In this document: piece by piece, positions 8,551-17,299 of the stretch
Numbering within the stretch: the stretch's first letter is position 1
Layout: each line of letters opens with the position of its first letter
DNA from: SHZI01 sp964417725
GTDB taxonomy: Bacteria; Pseudomonadota; Gammaproteobacteria; Steroidobacterales; GCA-2729495
Direction of reading: 5' to 3'
NCBI GenBank assembly: GCA_964417725.1
Contig: CAYQIV010000011.1
Location: 1 to 64,000 of the forward strand
Length of the DNA: 64,000 nt
Made by a program: the position numbers and the translations under genes
The notes under the pieces: model-generated
Seen by the model: the letters and a program-made list of their open reading frames with translations, nothing else
Told to the model about the DNA's origin: nothing
Databases searched by the model: none

Positions 8551-9186
8551 TCAGGGCGCGGCGACGAGCTGCGCCACCTCGGCAGGTGTCGCGCGGTGCA
8601 TCGGCCGGCCATCCACCGGGCTGAGCGGCGGGTGGCCGCGCATGCGTATCGGGAAGATCACGCCGATGATCTCGGCGTCATCCACCTGGAAACGGCACGC
8701 CGGGAAGGTTTCGAACGCATCGTGACGCAGGCGGTAGCGGCGCTGCGTGCCGTGACTGCCGATGCCGAGCCGGGCCAGCGTCTCGCCGACCGGCTCGACC
8801 GTGTCGCAGAACAGGTGCAACTCGATCGTCGAGTGCTCGGTGGTGTGGCCGCTGAGCACGTCGCCGGTGAGCCGCGGGTGGTAGGCCGCCAGATCGTGCA
8901 TGGCCTTGAGTGCCGCCTGCCGGCGGTGCTGCAGGGAGGCCTCGTGGCGGTCGGCGAGGAAGATCCGGTTGTGGGCGGCCAGCGCCGCTTCGATTTCCGC
9001 ATTGGTCGGCAGGGGTGCGTTCCGGCCGAGGCCGAGCCGCTCGGCGGCCTTGGCCTTGGCGCTGCGGAAATCCGTCAGGCCCTGCTCGTGCATGAGCCGC
9101 GCGGCCTCGACGGCCAGCGTGATGCGCCGGTGGTCGGGGGTGTCGCGCCCGGCGGGCCTGCCGCGGTGTCGTTCAGAAGATTTCAT
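8551..9186 (-). CDS. Conserved hypothetical protein, possible nucleotidyltransferase fold
   Basis: Product of 211 aa. The N-terminal half is basic and helical (residues 1-100). The C-terminal half contains HSTIELHLFCDTVEPVGETL and ends near a compact beta-rich segment. It resembles a family of gammaproteobacterial proteins often loosely annotated as nucleotidyltransferase-like. No catalytic motif can be confirmed. The ATG at 9186 lies 14 bases inside the end of the mrcA gene, so it is probably translationally coupled to it; a GTG at 9213 is the alternative start. Confidence 0.65.
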   Translation of the reverse strand: MKSSERHRGRPAGRDTPDHRRITLAVEAARLMHEQGLTDFRSAKAKAAERLGLGRNAPLPTNAEIEAALAAHNRIFLADRHEASLQHRRQAALKAMHDLAAYHPRLTGDVLSGHTTEHSTIELHLFCDTVEPVGETLARLGIGSHGTQRRYRLRHDAFETFPACRFQVDDAEIIGVIFPIRMRGHPPLSPVDGRPMHRATPAEVAQLVAAP

Positions 9187-11734
9187 CGCTGCCCGCCGCT
9201 GGCGGAGGCGCACCGCCGGTGGCCAGTGCGCTGCCCGAACGGGCCCGCAGCGCCGCCATGTCGCTTTCCCTGAAGACCTCGAAGAGGCTGTCGGCGGCGC
9301 CGGCGGGTGCCAGCAGGCCGCTGTCCGCCGAGATCAGTGCCGTGACGATGTCGGGCGGGCGGGGCAACGGTGCGGGCGGCTGCCCGCGCAATGCCTCGCG
9401 CATGAAGTCGATCCATATCGGCAATGCGGTGCGGCTGCCTTCCTCGCGCGGGCCGAGGCTGCGCTCCTGGTCGAAACCCACCCAGACGGTGGCGACCAGA
9501 TCGGCGTTGAAGCCGCCGAACCAGGTGTCACGCCGGTCGTTCGAGGTGCCGGTCTTGCCGGCGAGGTCGGAGCGGCCGAGCGCCAGCGCGCGCTGACCGG
9601 TGCCGCGGCGGATGACGTCGCGCATCATGTCGTAGACCAGCCACGCATTGCCTGCGCTGATGACGCGGGGGGCTGCGAGGGGGTCGGTATGGAAGCCCGG
9701 CGTGTCGTCCGGGCCAGGCCGCCAGCTGCCAGCGTGGGCCATCATCTCGGTGGCATCGGCATAGGTGGGCAACTCGCCGCCATCGCGGGCGGGCGGCTCG
9801 AAGCGTTCCTCGGGTGGTGCCACTGGCCGGAGGGCCGGGTCGGGGCCGTGGCCCTGCCACGGCACGTTGCATGGGGTGCAGACCACTGCGGGAGCGCTGT
9901 GCTCGACGAGTTGGCCGTCGAGGCCTTCGATCCGGTCGATCAGGTAGGGCGCGATGTGGTGGCCGCCGTTGGCGAACACCGCGTAACCGGCCGCCATGTC
10001 GCGTGGACTGGCCCCACCGCTGCCGAGCGCCATGGTGGGGTTGGCCGGCAGTGCGCTCTCCGGCAGACCGAACGGACGGATGTGCCGGATGGCATTGCCG
10101 ACGCCGATGTCCAGCAGCACGCGAATGGAGACCAGGTTGAGTGACCTGACGAGGCCCTCGCGCAGTCGCGTCGGGCCGTAGAACCGCCCGGTGTTGTTGC
10201 CGGGCCGCCAGGTGCCATCGGGCCCGGCGTTCTCGAAGACCACCGGGGCGTCGTTGACGATGGTGGCGGGGGTGTAGCCGTTCTCGAGGGCCGCCGAATA
10301 AATGAACGGCTTGAAGGACGATCCCGGCTGGCGACGGGCCTGCACCGCACGGTTGAACTTGCTGGCGAAGAAGTCGTAGCCCCCGGACAGCGCGACCGTG
10401 GCGCCGTCCCTGGGATCGAGCACCACCAGTGCCGCCTGGGCGATCGGCAGTTGGCCGAGGCGCCAGCCGCCCTCGGCCGTCTTCAGCAGATAAAGGACGT
10501 CACCGGGCTGGAACAGTTCGCCGGGGCTCGCCGGGGCCGGGCCGACGGTGGCCTCATCGATGTAGGGTCTGCGCTGGAGATTCGCCCACGGCACCCGGAC
10601 CGGGCCGGTTTCCCGGACATGAAAGTCGACGGCATCCCCAGCGGCGAGCCTGGTGACCACGGCCGGGTGCAGGCCGGCGTGCGCCGGCCAGCTGTCGAGG
10701 AGTCGCTCGAGTGAGCGGGCATCGCCGGCCTCCACGCCCGGCCGGTCGAAGGTACCGCGCGCCAGATGCCCGCGATAGCCGTGGCGCTGGTCGTATTCCA
10801 GCAGGCCGAGGCGCAGTGCGCGGTCGGCCTCGCGCTGCAGCCGGCTGTCCACCGTGGTCGTGACCCGATAGCCGGCGGTATAGGCCTCGGCGCCGAAGCG
10901 CCCGACCATTTCCGCCCGGGCCATCTCCGCCACGTAGGGGGCATCGCATTCGATCACCGGCCCATGGATATGGGCCGCCAGCGGTGTGGCCAGCGCCGCG
11001 TCGAATGCCGCTTCGTCGATCCGCCCGAGCTCGCGCATGCGGCGCAGGACGTAGGCGCGGCGGCTTCTGGCGCGCTCCGGATCGGAAACCGGGTTGAGTA
11101 CCGAGGGGGCCTTGGGGATGCCGGCCAGCGTGGCGGCCTCCGCTGTCGTCAGCGCCGCCAGCGGCTTGCCGAAATACACCTGGGCGGCTGCCGCAATGCC
11201 GTAGGCGCGATGGCCGAAGAAGATCTTGTTGAGGTAGAGCGCGAGGATCTCTTCCTTGGTGAAGGCCTCCTCGATGCGCATCGCGAGAAGGATCTCGCGC
11301 GCCTTGCGCACGAAGGTGCGTTCGCTGCCGAGGAAATAGGCCCTGGCCAGCTGCTGGGTGATGGTGCTGCCGCCCTGCGACCGCTGCCCGGTGAGCAGCA
11401 GGTTGATGCCGGCGCGCACGATGCCCTGGTAGTCGAAGCCCGGGTGCTCGAAGAAGCGGTCATCCTCGGCGGCGAGGATGGCATCGACCACCACCGGCGG
11501 GATCTCCGCATAGGCGACGGGGATGCGCCGGTATTCGCCGAGTTCGGCGATGAGGCGGCCGTCGCGGGAATAGATGCGCAATGGCACCTGCAGCGGCACC
11601 TGGCGGATGGTGTCGGCATCGGGCAGGCCGGGACGCAGGTAGTACCAGCCCGCGGAGGCGGCGACGAGTACCCCGAGCACGAGGCTCAGGAAAGCCCCGA
11701 GCAGCCACAACGCCAGTCGTGCGACTAAATGCAT
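9173..11734 (-). CDS. mrcA: Penicillin-binding protein 1A
   Basis: Bifunctional class A enzyme of 853 aa that polymerises and cross-links peptidoglycan at the inner-membrane outer face. One N-terminal membrane anchor spans residues 8-32. The GT51 glycosyltransferase domain starts with the catalytic Glu motif AAEDDRFFEHPGFD (Glu90) and has GGSTITQQLAR. An OB-like insertion precedes the transpeptidase domain, whose motifs SSFK (in RQPGSSFKPF), SLN and KTGTSND are intact. It diverges from the pilM operon, the standard mrcA-pilMNOPQ arrangement. Confidence 0.95.
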   Translation of the reverse strand: MHLVARLALWLLGAFLSLVLGVLVAASAGWYYLRPGLPDADTIRQVPLQVPLRIYSRDGRLIAELGEYRRIPVAYAEIPPVVVDAILAAEDDRFFEHPGFDYQGIVRAGINLLLTGQRSQGGSTITQQLARAYFLGSERTFVRKAREILLAMRIEEAFTKEEILALYLNKIFFGHRAYGIAAAAQVYFGKPLAALTTAEAATLAGIPKAPSVLNPVSDPERARSRRAYVLRRMRELGRIDEAAFDAALATPLAAHIHGPVIECDAPYVAEMARAEMVGRFGAEAYTAGYRVTTTVDSRLQREADRALRLGLLEYDQRHGYRGHLARGTFDRPGVEAGDARSLERLLDSWPAHAGLHPAVVTRLAAGDAVDFHVRETGPVRVPWANLQRRPYIDEATVGPAPASPGELFQPGDVLYLLKTAEGGWRLGQLPIAQAALVVLDPRDGATVALSGGYDFFASKFNRAVQARRQPGSSFKPFIYSAALENGYTPATIVNDAPVVFENAGPDGTWRPGNNTGRFYGPTRLREGLVRSLNLVSIRVLLDIGVGNAIRHIRPFGLPESALPANPTMALGSGGASPRDMAAGYAVFANGGHHIAPYLIDRIEGLDGQLVEHSAPAVVCTPCNVPWQGHGPDPALRPVAPPEERFEPPARDGGELPTYADATEMMAHAGSWRPGPDDTPGFHTDPLAAPRVISAGNAWLVYDMMRDVIRRGTGQRALALGRSDLAGKTGTSNDRRDTWFGGFNADLVATVWVGFDQERSLGPREEGSRTALPIWIDFMREALRGQPPAPLPRPPDIVTALISADSGLLAPAGAADSLFEVFRESDMAALRARSGSALATGGAPPPAAGSDEIF

Positions 11735-11766
11735 GAAAATTTCATCGCCAAACCGGCATCAGTCCC

Positions 11767-11795
11767 TTGCGCCGCCCGGAACGATTATGCATATT
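11767..11795 (+). promoter_or_regulatory. Candidate promoter for the pilM leader RNA
   Basis: TTGCGC (11767-11772), a 17-base spacer and CATATT (11790-11795) would start a transcript near 11802, just before the riboswitch core. The match is modest. A second weak candidate inside the leader is TTGTAA (12032-12037), N16, TTAAAT (12054-12059). Confidence 0.35.
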
Positions 11796-11799
11796 GCCC

Positions 11800-11935
11800 G
11801 CGGTTTTTGGGCAAACCCGTCGAAAGGCGGGGACGCAAAGCCACCGGTCTGTCGGACTTCTCCGGTGATCGTGCCACGTCGAATGGGGTCGTGGCACCGG
11901 GAGCGGGGTTCCATGATAGCGGGGCTGCCAGGCGA
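11800..11935 (+). promoter_or_regulatory. Cyclic di-GMP class I (GEMM) riboswitch upstream of pilM
   Basis: The conserved 5' core GGGCAAACC (11809-11817) leads into a 6-bp stem CCCGTC/GGCGGG capped by a GAAA tetraloop (11822-11825). Then comes GGACGCAAAGCC (11831-11842), and finally the 3' element GATAGCGGGGCTGCC (11915-11929), which matches the GATAGC-GGGG-xxCC segment of the family. The arm between is enlarged by two extra hairpins: CACCGG/CCGGTG (11842-11847 and 11862-11867) and GTGCCACG/CGTGGCAC (11871-11878 and 11890-11897). G rather than A before CAAACC fits c-di-GMP rather than cGAMP specificity. No U-run terminator follows, so the expression platform is unclear. Confidence 0.85.
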
Positions 11936-12011
11936 CGGAGGCCTTCCCGGCCGGTGCCTGACCAGTCCGTGCGATCCTGCACCTCCCTTCCCCCGGTTGC
12001 CGTCCGGAACG

Positions 12012-12025
12012 GTGACGCGCGTCAC
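12012..12025 (+). promoter_or_regulatory. Perfect 14-bp palindrome in the pilM leader
   Basis: GTGACGCGCGTCAC is a perfect palindrome about 95 bases upstream of the pilM start and downstream of the riboswitch. It could be a protein-binding operator or the stem of an RNA hairpin that is part of the expression platform. No matching regulator is encoded nearby. Confidence 0.35.
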
Positions 12026-12120
12026 GCCGGCTTGTAATGGCCTTGGGATATGGTTAAATGCCATTCCTGACGTGCCGGCGACGTATTTTGCGCAACCTCT
12101 GGAGATAGAAGGGAAAAGCA

Positions 12121-13182
12121 GTGCTCCTCGGCCCACGTAGCAAAACCTTGATCGGCCTTGACATAACCACGTCGTCGATCAAGCTCGTCGAGCTTGCGCA
12201 GACCGGCAAGTCGTTTCGTGCCGAAGCCTACGCCGCGGAGCCGACCCCGCCCAACGCCATCAACGAGAAAACCATCGTCGATGCGCCGGCGGTCGGCGAT
12301 GCCATCCGCCGGGCCATCAAGCGGGCCGGCACGCGCAGTCGCGACGTCGCCATCGCCATCAGCGGCGATGCCGCCATCACCAAGGTCATCCAGATGCCGC
12401 GGCGCCTCGCCGGCCGCGAGCTCGAAGGCCAGATCGAGATCCAGGCCGACCAGTACATTCCCTTCCCGATGGACGAGGTCAGCTTCGACTTCGAGGTCCT
12501 CGGCCAGAGCGCGTCGGACCCGGAAATGCTCGACGTGCTGCTCGTCGCCACACGCACCGAGAACGTCCAGCAGCGCAAGGCCGCGGTCGATGCCGCCGGG
12601 CTCGTCGCCCGCGTCGTCGACGTCGAGCCCTTCGCACTCGAGAACGCCTGCCAGTTGCTCGCCCACCAGATGCCCAATGGCGGCATGGAACACCTCATCG
12701 CCATCGTCGATTTCGGCGCCAGCAACACCACCTTCAGCGTCCTCAAGGACATGCGCGTGGTCTACACCCGCGACTTCTCCTTCGGCGGCCAGCAGCTCAC
12801 CGAGGAGATCATGCGCACCTACGGCCTGAGCCTTGAGGAAGCCGGGCGTGCCAAGAAGGACGGCGGGTTGCCGGGCAACTACCAGCCCGAGGTGCTCGAC
12901 CCGTTCGTCGACGACATGACCCAGCAGGTCAGTCGTTCGCTGCAGTTCTTCCTCGCCTCGGGCGGCGGCCGCGAGCAACCCGACCAGATCCTGGTCTGCG
13001 GTGGTTGCGCCAACATCCCCGGTGTCGCCGACATGATCGCCAGCAAGGTCGGCATCCCGACCGAGATCGGCGACCCGCTCGGCCAGATGAAGATCTCGAC
13101 CCGGGCCAAGGCCCAGGGGATCCGCAAGGATGCGACGGCCCTGCTCACCGCGTGTGGCCTGGCCCTGAGGAGCTTCGACTGA
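12121..13182 (+). CDS. pilM: Type IV pilus assembly ATPase-fold protein PilM
   Basis: Actin-like cytoplasmic protein that links the PilNO inner-membrane complex to the pilus motor. Length 353 aa. The N-terminal LIGLDITTSSIKLVEL is the ATP-binding phosphate-1 motif, with IVDFGASNTTFSV (phosphate 2) near residue 200 and ILVCGGCANIPG near 290. The start is a GTG at 12121 preceded by AGAAGGGAAA. It is the first gene of pilMNOPQ and follows a c-di-GMP riboswitch leader. Confidence 0.95.
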   Translation: MLLGPRSKTLIGLDITTSSIKLVELAQTGKSFRAEAYAAEPTPPNAINEKTIVDAPAVGDAIRRAIKRAGTRSRDVAIAISGDAAITKVIQMPRRLAGRELEGQIEIQADQYIPFPMDEVSFDFEVLGQSASDPEMLDVLLVATRTENVQQRKAAVDAAGLVARVVDVEPFALENACQLLAHQMPNGGMEHLIAIVDFGASNTTFSVLKDMRVVYTRDFSFGGQQLTEEIMRTYGLSLEEAGRAKKDGGLPGNYQPEVLDPFVDDMTQQVSRSLQFFLASGGGREQPDQILVCGGCANIPGVADMIASKVGIPTEIGDPLGQMKISTRAKAQGIRKDATALLTACGLALRSFD

Positions 13183-13183
13183 C

Positions 13184-13795
13184 ATGCCACGCATCAACCT
13201 GCTCCCCTGGCGCGAGGAACTCCGCACCCGGCGGAAGAACCAGTTTTTCATGGGCCTTGGCGGCGCCGTCGTCGGTGCCGGACTGGTCGCGCTCATCGCC
13301 CAGCTCATCCTTGGCGGGATCATCTCCAACCAGCGCGAGCGCAACGGGATCCTCAGCGCGGAGATCAAGGCGCTGGATGCGCGCATCGAGGAAATCCTCG
13401 ACCTCGAGACCAAGAAAGACCGCCTCCTTGCACGCATGGAGATCATCGAGCAGCTGCAAGGCAGCCGGCCCGAGATCGTGCACATCTTCGACGAAATGGC
13501 CCGGGCCCTGCCTGACGGCGTGCGCCTGACATCCATCAAGCAGACCGGCAAGCGCATCGAGATCCGCGGCACCGCCGAATCGAACACCCGGGTGTCGGCC
13601 TTCATGCGCAACATCGACCGCTCCGAGTGGCTGACCCGGCCGGATCTCGAGGTCGTCGAGGTTCGCGAGGCCGGCAGCAAGGCGAAGCGCGGCGAGCCCC
13701 AGCCGGCCGGGGAGTTCGTCGGTCGCACGTCGCAGTTCGTCGTCTATGCCGATCAGGTCTCGACCGCGGCCAGCGACGGGGAGGCGGCGCAGTGA
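13184..13795 (+). CDS. pilN: Type IV pilus inner-membrane protein PilN
   Basis: Product of 203 aa. The N-terminus MPRINLLPWREELR is the conserved INLLPWR motif that docks into PilM. One membrane helix (about residues 24-48) is followed by a coiled coil and a periplasmic ferredoxin-like domain. It starts one base after the pilM stop and overlaps the pilO start. Confidence 0.95.
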   Translation: MPRINLLPWREELRTRRKNQFFMGLGGAVVGAGLVALIAQLILGGIISNQRERNGILSAEIKALDARIEEILDLETKKDRLLARMEIIEQLQGSRPEIVHIFDEMARALPDGVRLTSIKQTGKRIEIRGTAESNTRVSAFMRNIDRSEWLTRPDLEVVEVREAGSKAKRGEPQPAGEFVGRTSQFVVYADQVSTAASDGEAAQ

Positions 13796-14478
13796 ACTTC
13801 CTCGAAGAACTGAAAAGCCTCGACATCAACGACATCGGCCGCTGGCCGCTGGCCATCCAGGCCTTCTTCGTCGCGCTGGCCTTTCTCTTCGCCAGCATCG
13901 GCGGCACGTGGTATTTCGTCTACCAGAAGAAGATGCCGGAACTCGAGAAAGCCCAGGCCGAGGAGCGCAGCCTGCGTTCAGAATTCGAGGGCAAGCAGAA
14001 AAAGGCAGCGAACTTCAGCGCCTACAAGGCGCAGCTGGCCGAGATAGAACGATCCTTCGGCACCATGCTGCGCCAGTTGCCGAACCGTACGGAAATTCCC
14101 AGCCTGTTGGTGGACATCTCCCAGACCGGCCTCGGTGCCGGCCTCCAGGAAGAACTCTTCCAGCCCGAAAACGAGATCCGCAAGGAGTTCTACGCCGAGA
14201 AGCCGATCAAGATCCGGCTGTCGGGCGCGTATCACGAGTTCGGCAAGTTCGTCAGTGACATCGCGGCCCTGCCGCGCATCGTCACCCTGCACAACATCGA
14301 GATCACACCCAAGGGCAAGAACCCGGACTTCGACGAACTGGTGCTCAACGTCACGGCCAAGACCTACCGCTACCTCGACGAGGAAGAGCTGGCGGTGGTT
14401 GCCGCCGAGGCGGCCGAGGCCGCCAAGGGTCGCCGGCGCGGTGCCAGGGCACCGGCGAAGCCGAACCAGGGCAAGTAA
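13792..14478 (+). CDS. pilO: Type IV pilus inner-membrane protein PilO
   Basis: Partner of PilN in the alignment subcomplex. The GTG start at 13792 overlaps the pilN stop (GTGA). The 228-aa product has one helix at about residues 20-42, a coiled coil to about 80, and a periplasmic domain with LSGAYHEFGKFVSDIAALPRIV, typical of PilO. The C-terminal tail is Ala/Arg/Lys-rich and probably disordered. Confidence 0.94.
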   Translation: MNFLEELKSLDINDIGRWPLAIQAFFVALAFLFASIGGTWYFVYQKKMPELEKAQAEERSLRSEFEGKQKKAANFSAYKAQLAEIERSFGTMLRQLPNRTEIPSLLVDISQTGLGAGLQEELFQPENEIRKEFYAEKPIKIRLSGAYHEFGKFVSDIAALPRIVTLHNIEITPKGKNPDFDELVLNVTAKTYRYLDEEELAVVAAEAAEAAKGRRRGARAPAKPNQGK

Positions 14479-14497
14479 GGCGGGGCTGCAAGCATCC

Positions 14498-15022
14498 ATG
14501 AACATGTTGCGAAAACCGATGAAGCCGTTGTGCCTGGTGCTGGTGACTGTTGCCCTGCTGGCCGGTTGCGGCGGCGGGCAGTCCGACCTCATGACCTACA
14601 TCGACGAGGTCAAGGCCCGGCCAGGCAGCCGCATCGAACCGCTGCCGCAGATCAAGCCCTATGAGACCTTCGCCTACGGTGCAGCGGACCTGCGCTCGCC
14701 ATTCATGCCCGACCGGCCCGGCGGCCGCGCGGGGGCGTCGGCGGGACCGCGGCCCGACCAGCAGCGCCCCAAGGAATACCTCGAGCAGTTCCCGCTCGAC
14801 ACGCTGCGCATGGTCGGCACCCTGGCGAGCGGTTCGGCCATCTACGGCCTGGTCCAGACCCGTGACGGGCTGGTGCATCGGGTCAGCACGGGAAATTTCA
14901 TCGGCCAGAACGACGGGCGGGTCGTCGAGATCGGCCAGGCGGAGATCAAGGTGGAGGAACTGGTGCCTGACGGCGTCGGCAGTTTCTACCGGCGGTCGGC
15001 TGTCATTGCGTTGAACAATTGA
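14498..15022 (+). CDS. pilP: Type IV pilus lipoprotein PilP
   Basis: Inner-membrane lipoprotein that connects PilNO with the secretin PilQ. The ATG at 14498 gives a signal peptide ending in the lipobox LLAGC (Cys24). The 174-aa length and the DLRSPFMP and LDTLRMVGTL motifs are typical of the family. An ATG at 14519 would also leave a workable signal peptide. It lies 19 bases after pilO. Confidence 0.94.
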   Translation: MNMLRKPMKPLCLVLVTVALLAGCGGGQSDLMTYIDEVKARPGSRIEPLPQIKPYETFAYGAADLRSPFMPDRPGGRAGASAGPRPDQQRPKEYLEQFPLDTLRMVGTLASGSAIYGLVQTRDGLVHRVSTGNFIGQNDGRVVEIGQAEIKVEELVPDGVGSFYRRSAVIALNN

Positions 15023-15053
15023 GCCGTCAGTGGCCAAGGTTTGGGAGTACGGG

Positions 15054-17246
15054 ATGATGAATACCACCACGGGCAGGGGCCTTCGTCGGAGCGCGGGCAG
15101 CGGCAGCGCCACCCGCCACGGCCTGGCCGCACTGGCGCCTGTCGCCTGTCTGCTGCTGTCGGGCACGGGCGGGGCGCTGGCCAATGAGCTGAGCGACATC
15201 CAGGTCGAGATGCTCGACAACAACCGCATCGAGCTGCGCCTCGTGACCACCGACACCGCACCCGAGCCGCTCAGCTTCACGATCGACAACCCGTCGCGCA
15301 TCTCGCTCGACCTCCAGGACACCACCCTCGCGCTGCCGTCGCGCCGCAAGGATGTCAACATGGGGGTGCTCGACACGGTGCTCGCCGCCGAGGCCGGCGG
15401 CCGCACCCGTGTCGTTCTCAACCTCAGCGAAATGGTGCCCTACCAGACGCGCGTCGACGGCAATGCCGTGGTCGTCACGCTGGGTGGTGCGCCGATGCCG
15501 ACCTCGAGCGTCGCCTCGTTCCCGGCCGCGGCCGCACCGGCTGGCAAGGCGCCGGCTGCCGGCCGGCGCATCGAACACGTCGACTTCCGTCGCACCGAGA
15601 ACGGTGGTGGGCGCATCATCGTCAGGCTCAGCGACCCGGGCACGCCCGTCGATGTGCGCAAGGAAGCCGGCCAGCTGATCATGACCTTCGCCGGCACCGA
15701 GTTGGCCGAAGACGCCATGAAGCGGCTCGACGTGACCGACTTCGCCACGCCGGTCAACACCATCGACGTGACGCGCGGCGCCGCCGGCGCGCGCATCGGC
15801 GTGATGGCCAAACTGCCCTACGAGGAGATCGCCTACCAGTCCGATGCCGTGTTCACCGTCGAGATCTCGCCGGTCGTCGAGGAGGCCGCCGAAACGTCGC
15901 CGACGCTCTTCAGCACCGACCGCGAGTACACCGGCGAACGCCTGACCCTGTCCTTCCAGGACATCGAGACACGCGCCGTGCTGCAGCTGCTCGCCGACGT
16001 CAGCGGGCGCAACATCGTCGTTTCCGACACCGTACAGGGCAATGTCACCCTGCGCCTGCAGAATGTGCCCTGGGACCAGGCGCTGGACATCGTGCTGGCG
16101 ACCAAGGGCCTCGACATGCGCGAGAACGGCAACGTGATCATCGTCGCCCCGGCGGAGGAAATCGCCGCCCGCGAGAAGGCCGACCTCGAAGCGCGCCAGG
16201 AAATCCGCCAGCTCGAGCCGCTGCTTTCCGAGTTCATCCAGGTCAACTACGCCAAGGCCAGCGGGATGGCCGAGCTGATCAAGGGCAGCAAGGGTGGCAA
16301 GGGGGGCTCGCTGCTTTCCGAGCGCGGCTCGGTCGGCATCGATGACCGCACCAACACACTGCTCGTGCAGGACGTCGCCGAACGCATCGCCGACATCCGC
16401 CGCATGGTCGCCAAGCTCGACATCCCCGTCAGCCAGGTGCTGATCGAGTCGCGCATCGTCGTCGTCCGCGACGACTTCAGCCGCGACATGGGCATCCGCT
16501 GGGGTGTCACGGCCGTCCGGGACCGCAGCGATGGCCTCGTCGCCGTCACCGGCAGCGGCCAGGGCGCCAACACCATCGTCACCAGCGGCATCAGCAACAT
16601 CAACAACACCGGCCAGCCGTTCCCCGTGCAGGTGCCGGCGCTCGGCGACCGCTACAACGTCAACCTGCCGGTCGCCAACCCGGCCGGCCAGCTGGCGCTG
16701 GCGATCCTCGACGATGACTACCTCGTCGACCTCGAACTCTCGGCGCTGCAGGCCGAAGGCATGGGCGAGGTGGTGTCGTCGCCGCGTGTCATCACCGCCA
16801 ACCAGAAAGAGGCGTCGATCCGTCAGGGTGTCGAGATCCCGTATCAGGAGTCGTCGTCAAGCGGTGCCACCACGACGCAGTTCAAGGAGGCGGTGCTGAG
16901 CCTCAAGGTGACGCCGCAGATCACCCCTGACAACCGCATCATCCTCGACCTCGCCGTCACCAAGGACAGCGTCGGCCAGGTGATCACCACCGAGCGCGGC
17001 GGCCAGGTGCCGAGCATCGACACGCGGGCCATCGAGACCCAGGTGCTGGTCGACAACGGCCAGACGGTGGTCCTCGGCGGCATCTACGAGACCGAGCAGG
17101 GTGAGGACTACACCAAGGTGCCCTTCCTCGGCGACATCCCCTGGCTGGGCAACCTGTTCCGCTCGACGCGCAAGGTGTCCAACAAGTCCGAACTGCTGAT
17201 CTTCGTCACGCCGAAGGTGCTCAAGGAAGGCTCGAACATTTACTGA
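15054..17246 (+). CDS. pilQ: Type IV pilus outer-membrane secretin PilQ
   Basis: Forms the outer-membrane ring through which pili pass. The ATG at 15054 is favoured by GGGAG six bases upstream; a GTG at 15030 is also open. The 730-aa product has a signal peptide, two AMIN peptidoglycan-binding domains (about residues 40-290), a secretin N domain (LSFQDIETRAVLQLLADVSGRN) and the C-terminal secretin domain with VPFLGDIPWLGNLFR and ELLIFVTPKVL. Confidence 0.96.
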   Translation: MMNTTTGRGLRRSAGSGSATRHGLAALAPVACLLLSGTGGALANELSDIQVEMLDNNRIELRLVTTDTAPEPLSFTIDNPSRISLDLQDTTLALPSRRKDVNMGVLDTVLAAEAGGRTRVVLNLSEMVPYQTRVDGNAVVVTLGGAPMPTSSVASFPAAAAPAGKAPAAGRRIEHVDFRRTENGGGRIIVRLSDPGTPVDVRKEAGQLIMTFAGTELAEDAMKRLDVTDFATPVNTIDVTRGAAGARIGVMAKLPYEEIAYQSDAVFTVEISPVVEEAAETSPTLFSTDREYTGERLTLSFQDIETRAVLQLLADVSGRNIVVSDTVQGNVTLRLQNVPWDQALDIVLATKGLDMRENGNVIIVAPAEEIAAREKADLEARQEIRQLEPLLSEFIQVNYAKASGMAELIKGSKGGKGGSLLSERGSVGIDDRTNTLLVQDVAERIADIRRMVAKLDIPVSQVLIESRIVVVRDDFSRDMGIRWGVTAVRDRSDGLVAVTGSGQGANTIVTSGISNINNTGQPFPVQVPALGDRYNVNLPVANPAGQLALAILDDDYLVDLELSALQAEGMGEVVSSPRVITANQKEASIRQGVEIPYQESSSSGATTTQFKEAVLSLKVTPQITPDNRIILDLAVTKDSVGQVITTERGGQVPSIDTRAIETQVLVDNGQTVVLGGIYETEQGEDYTKVPFLGDIPWLGNLFRSTRKVSNKSELLIFVTPKVLKEGSNIY

Positions 17247-17299
17247 GGGACCCGTCCGGCCGGATGAAGACGCGGCCGGACGTGAAAGAGGAATTCATC

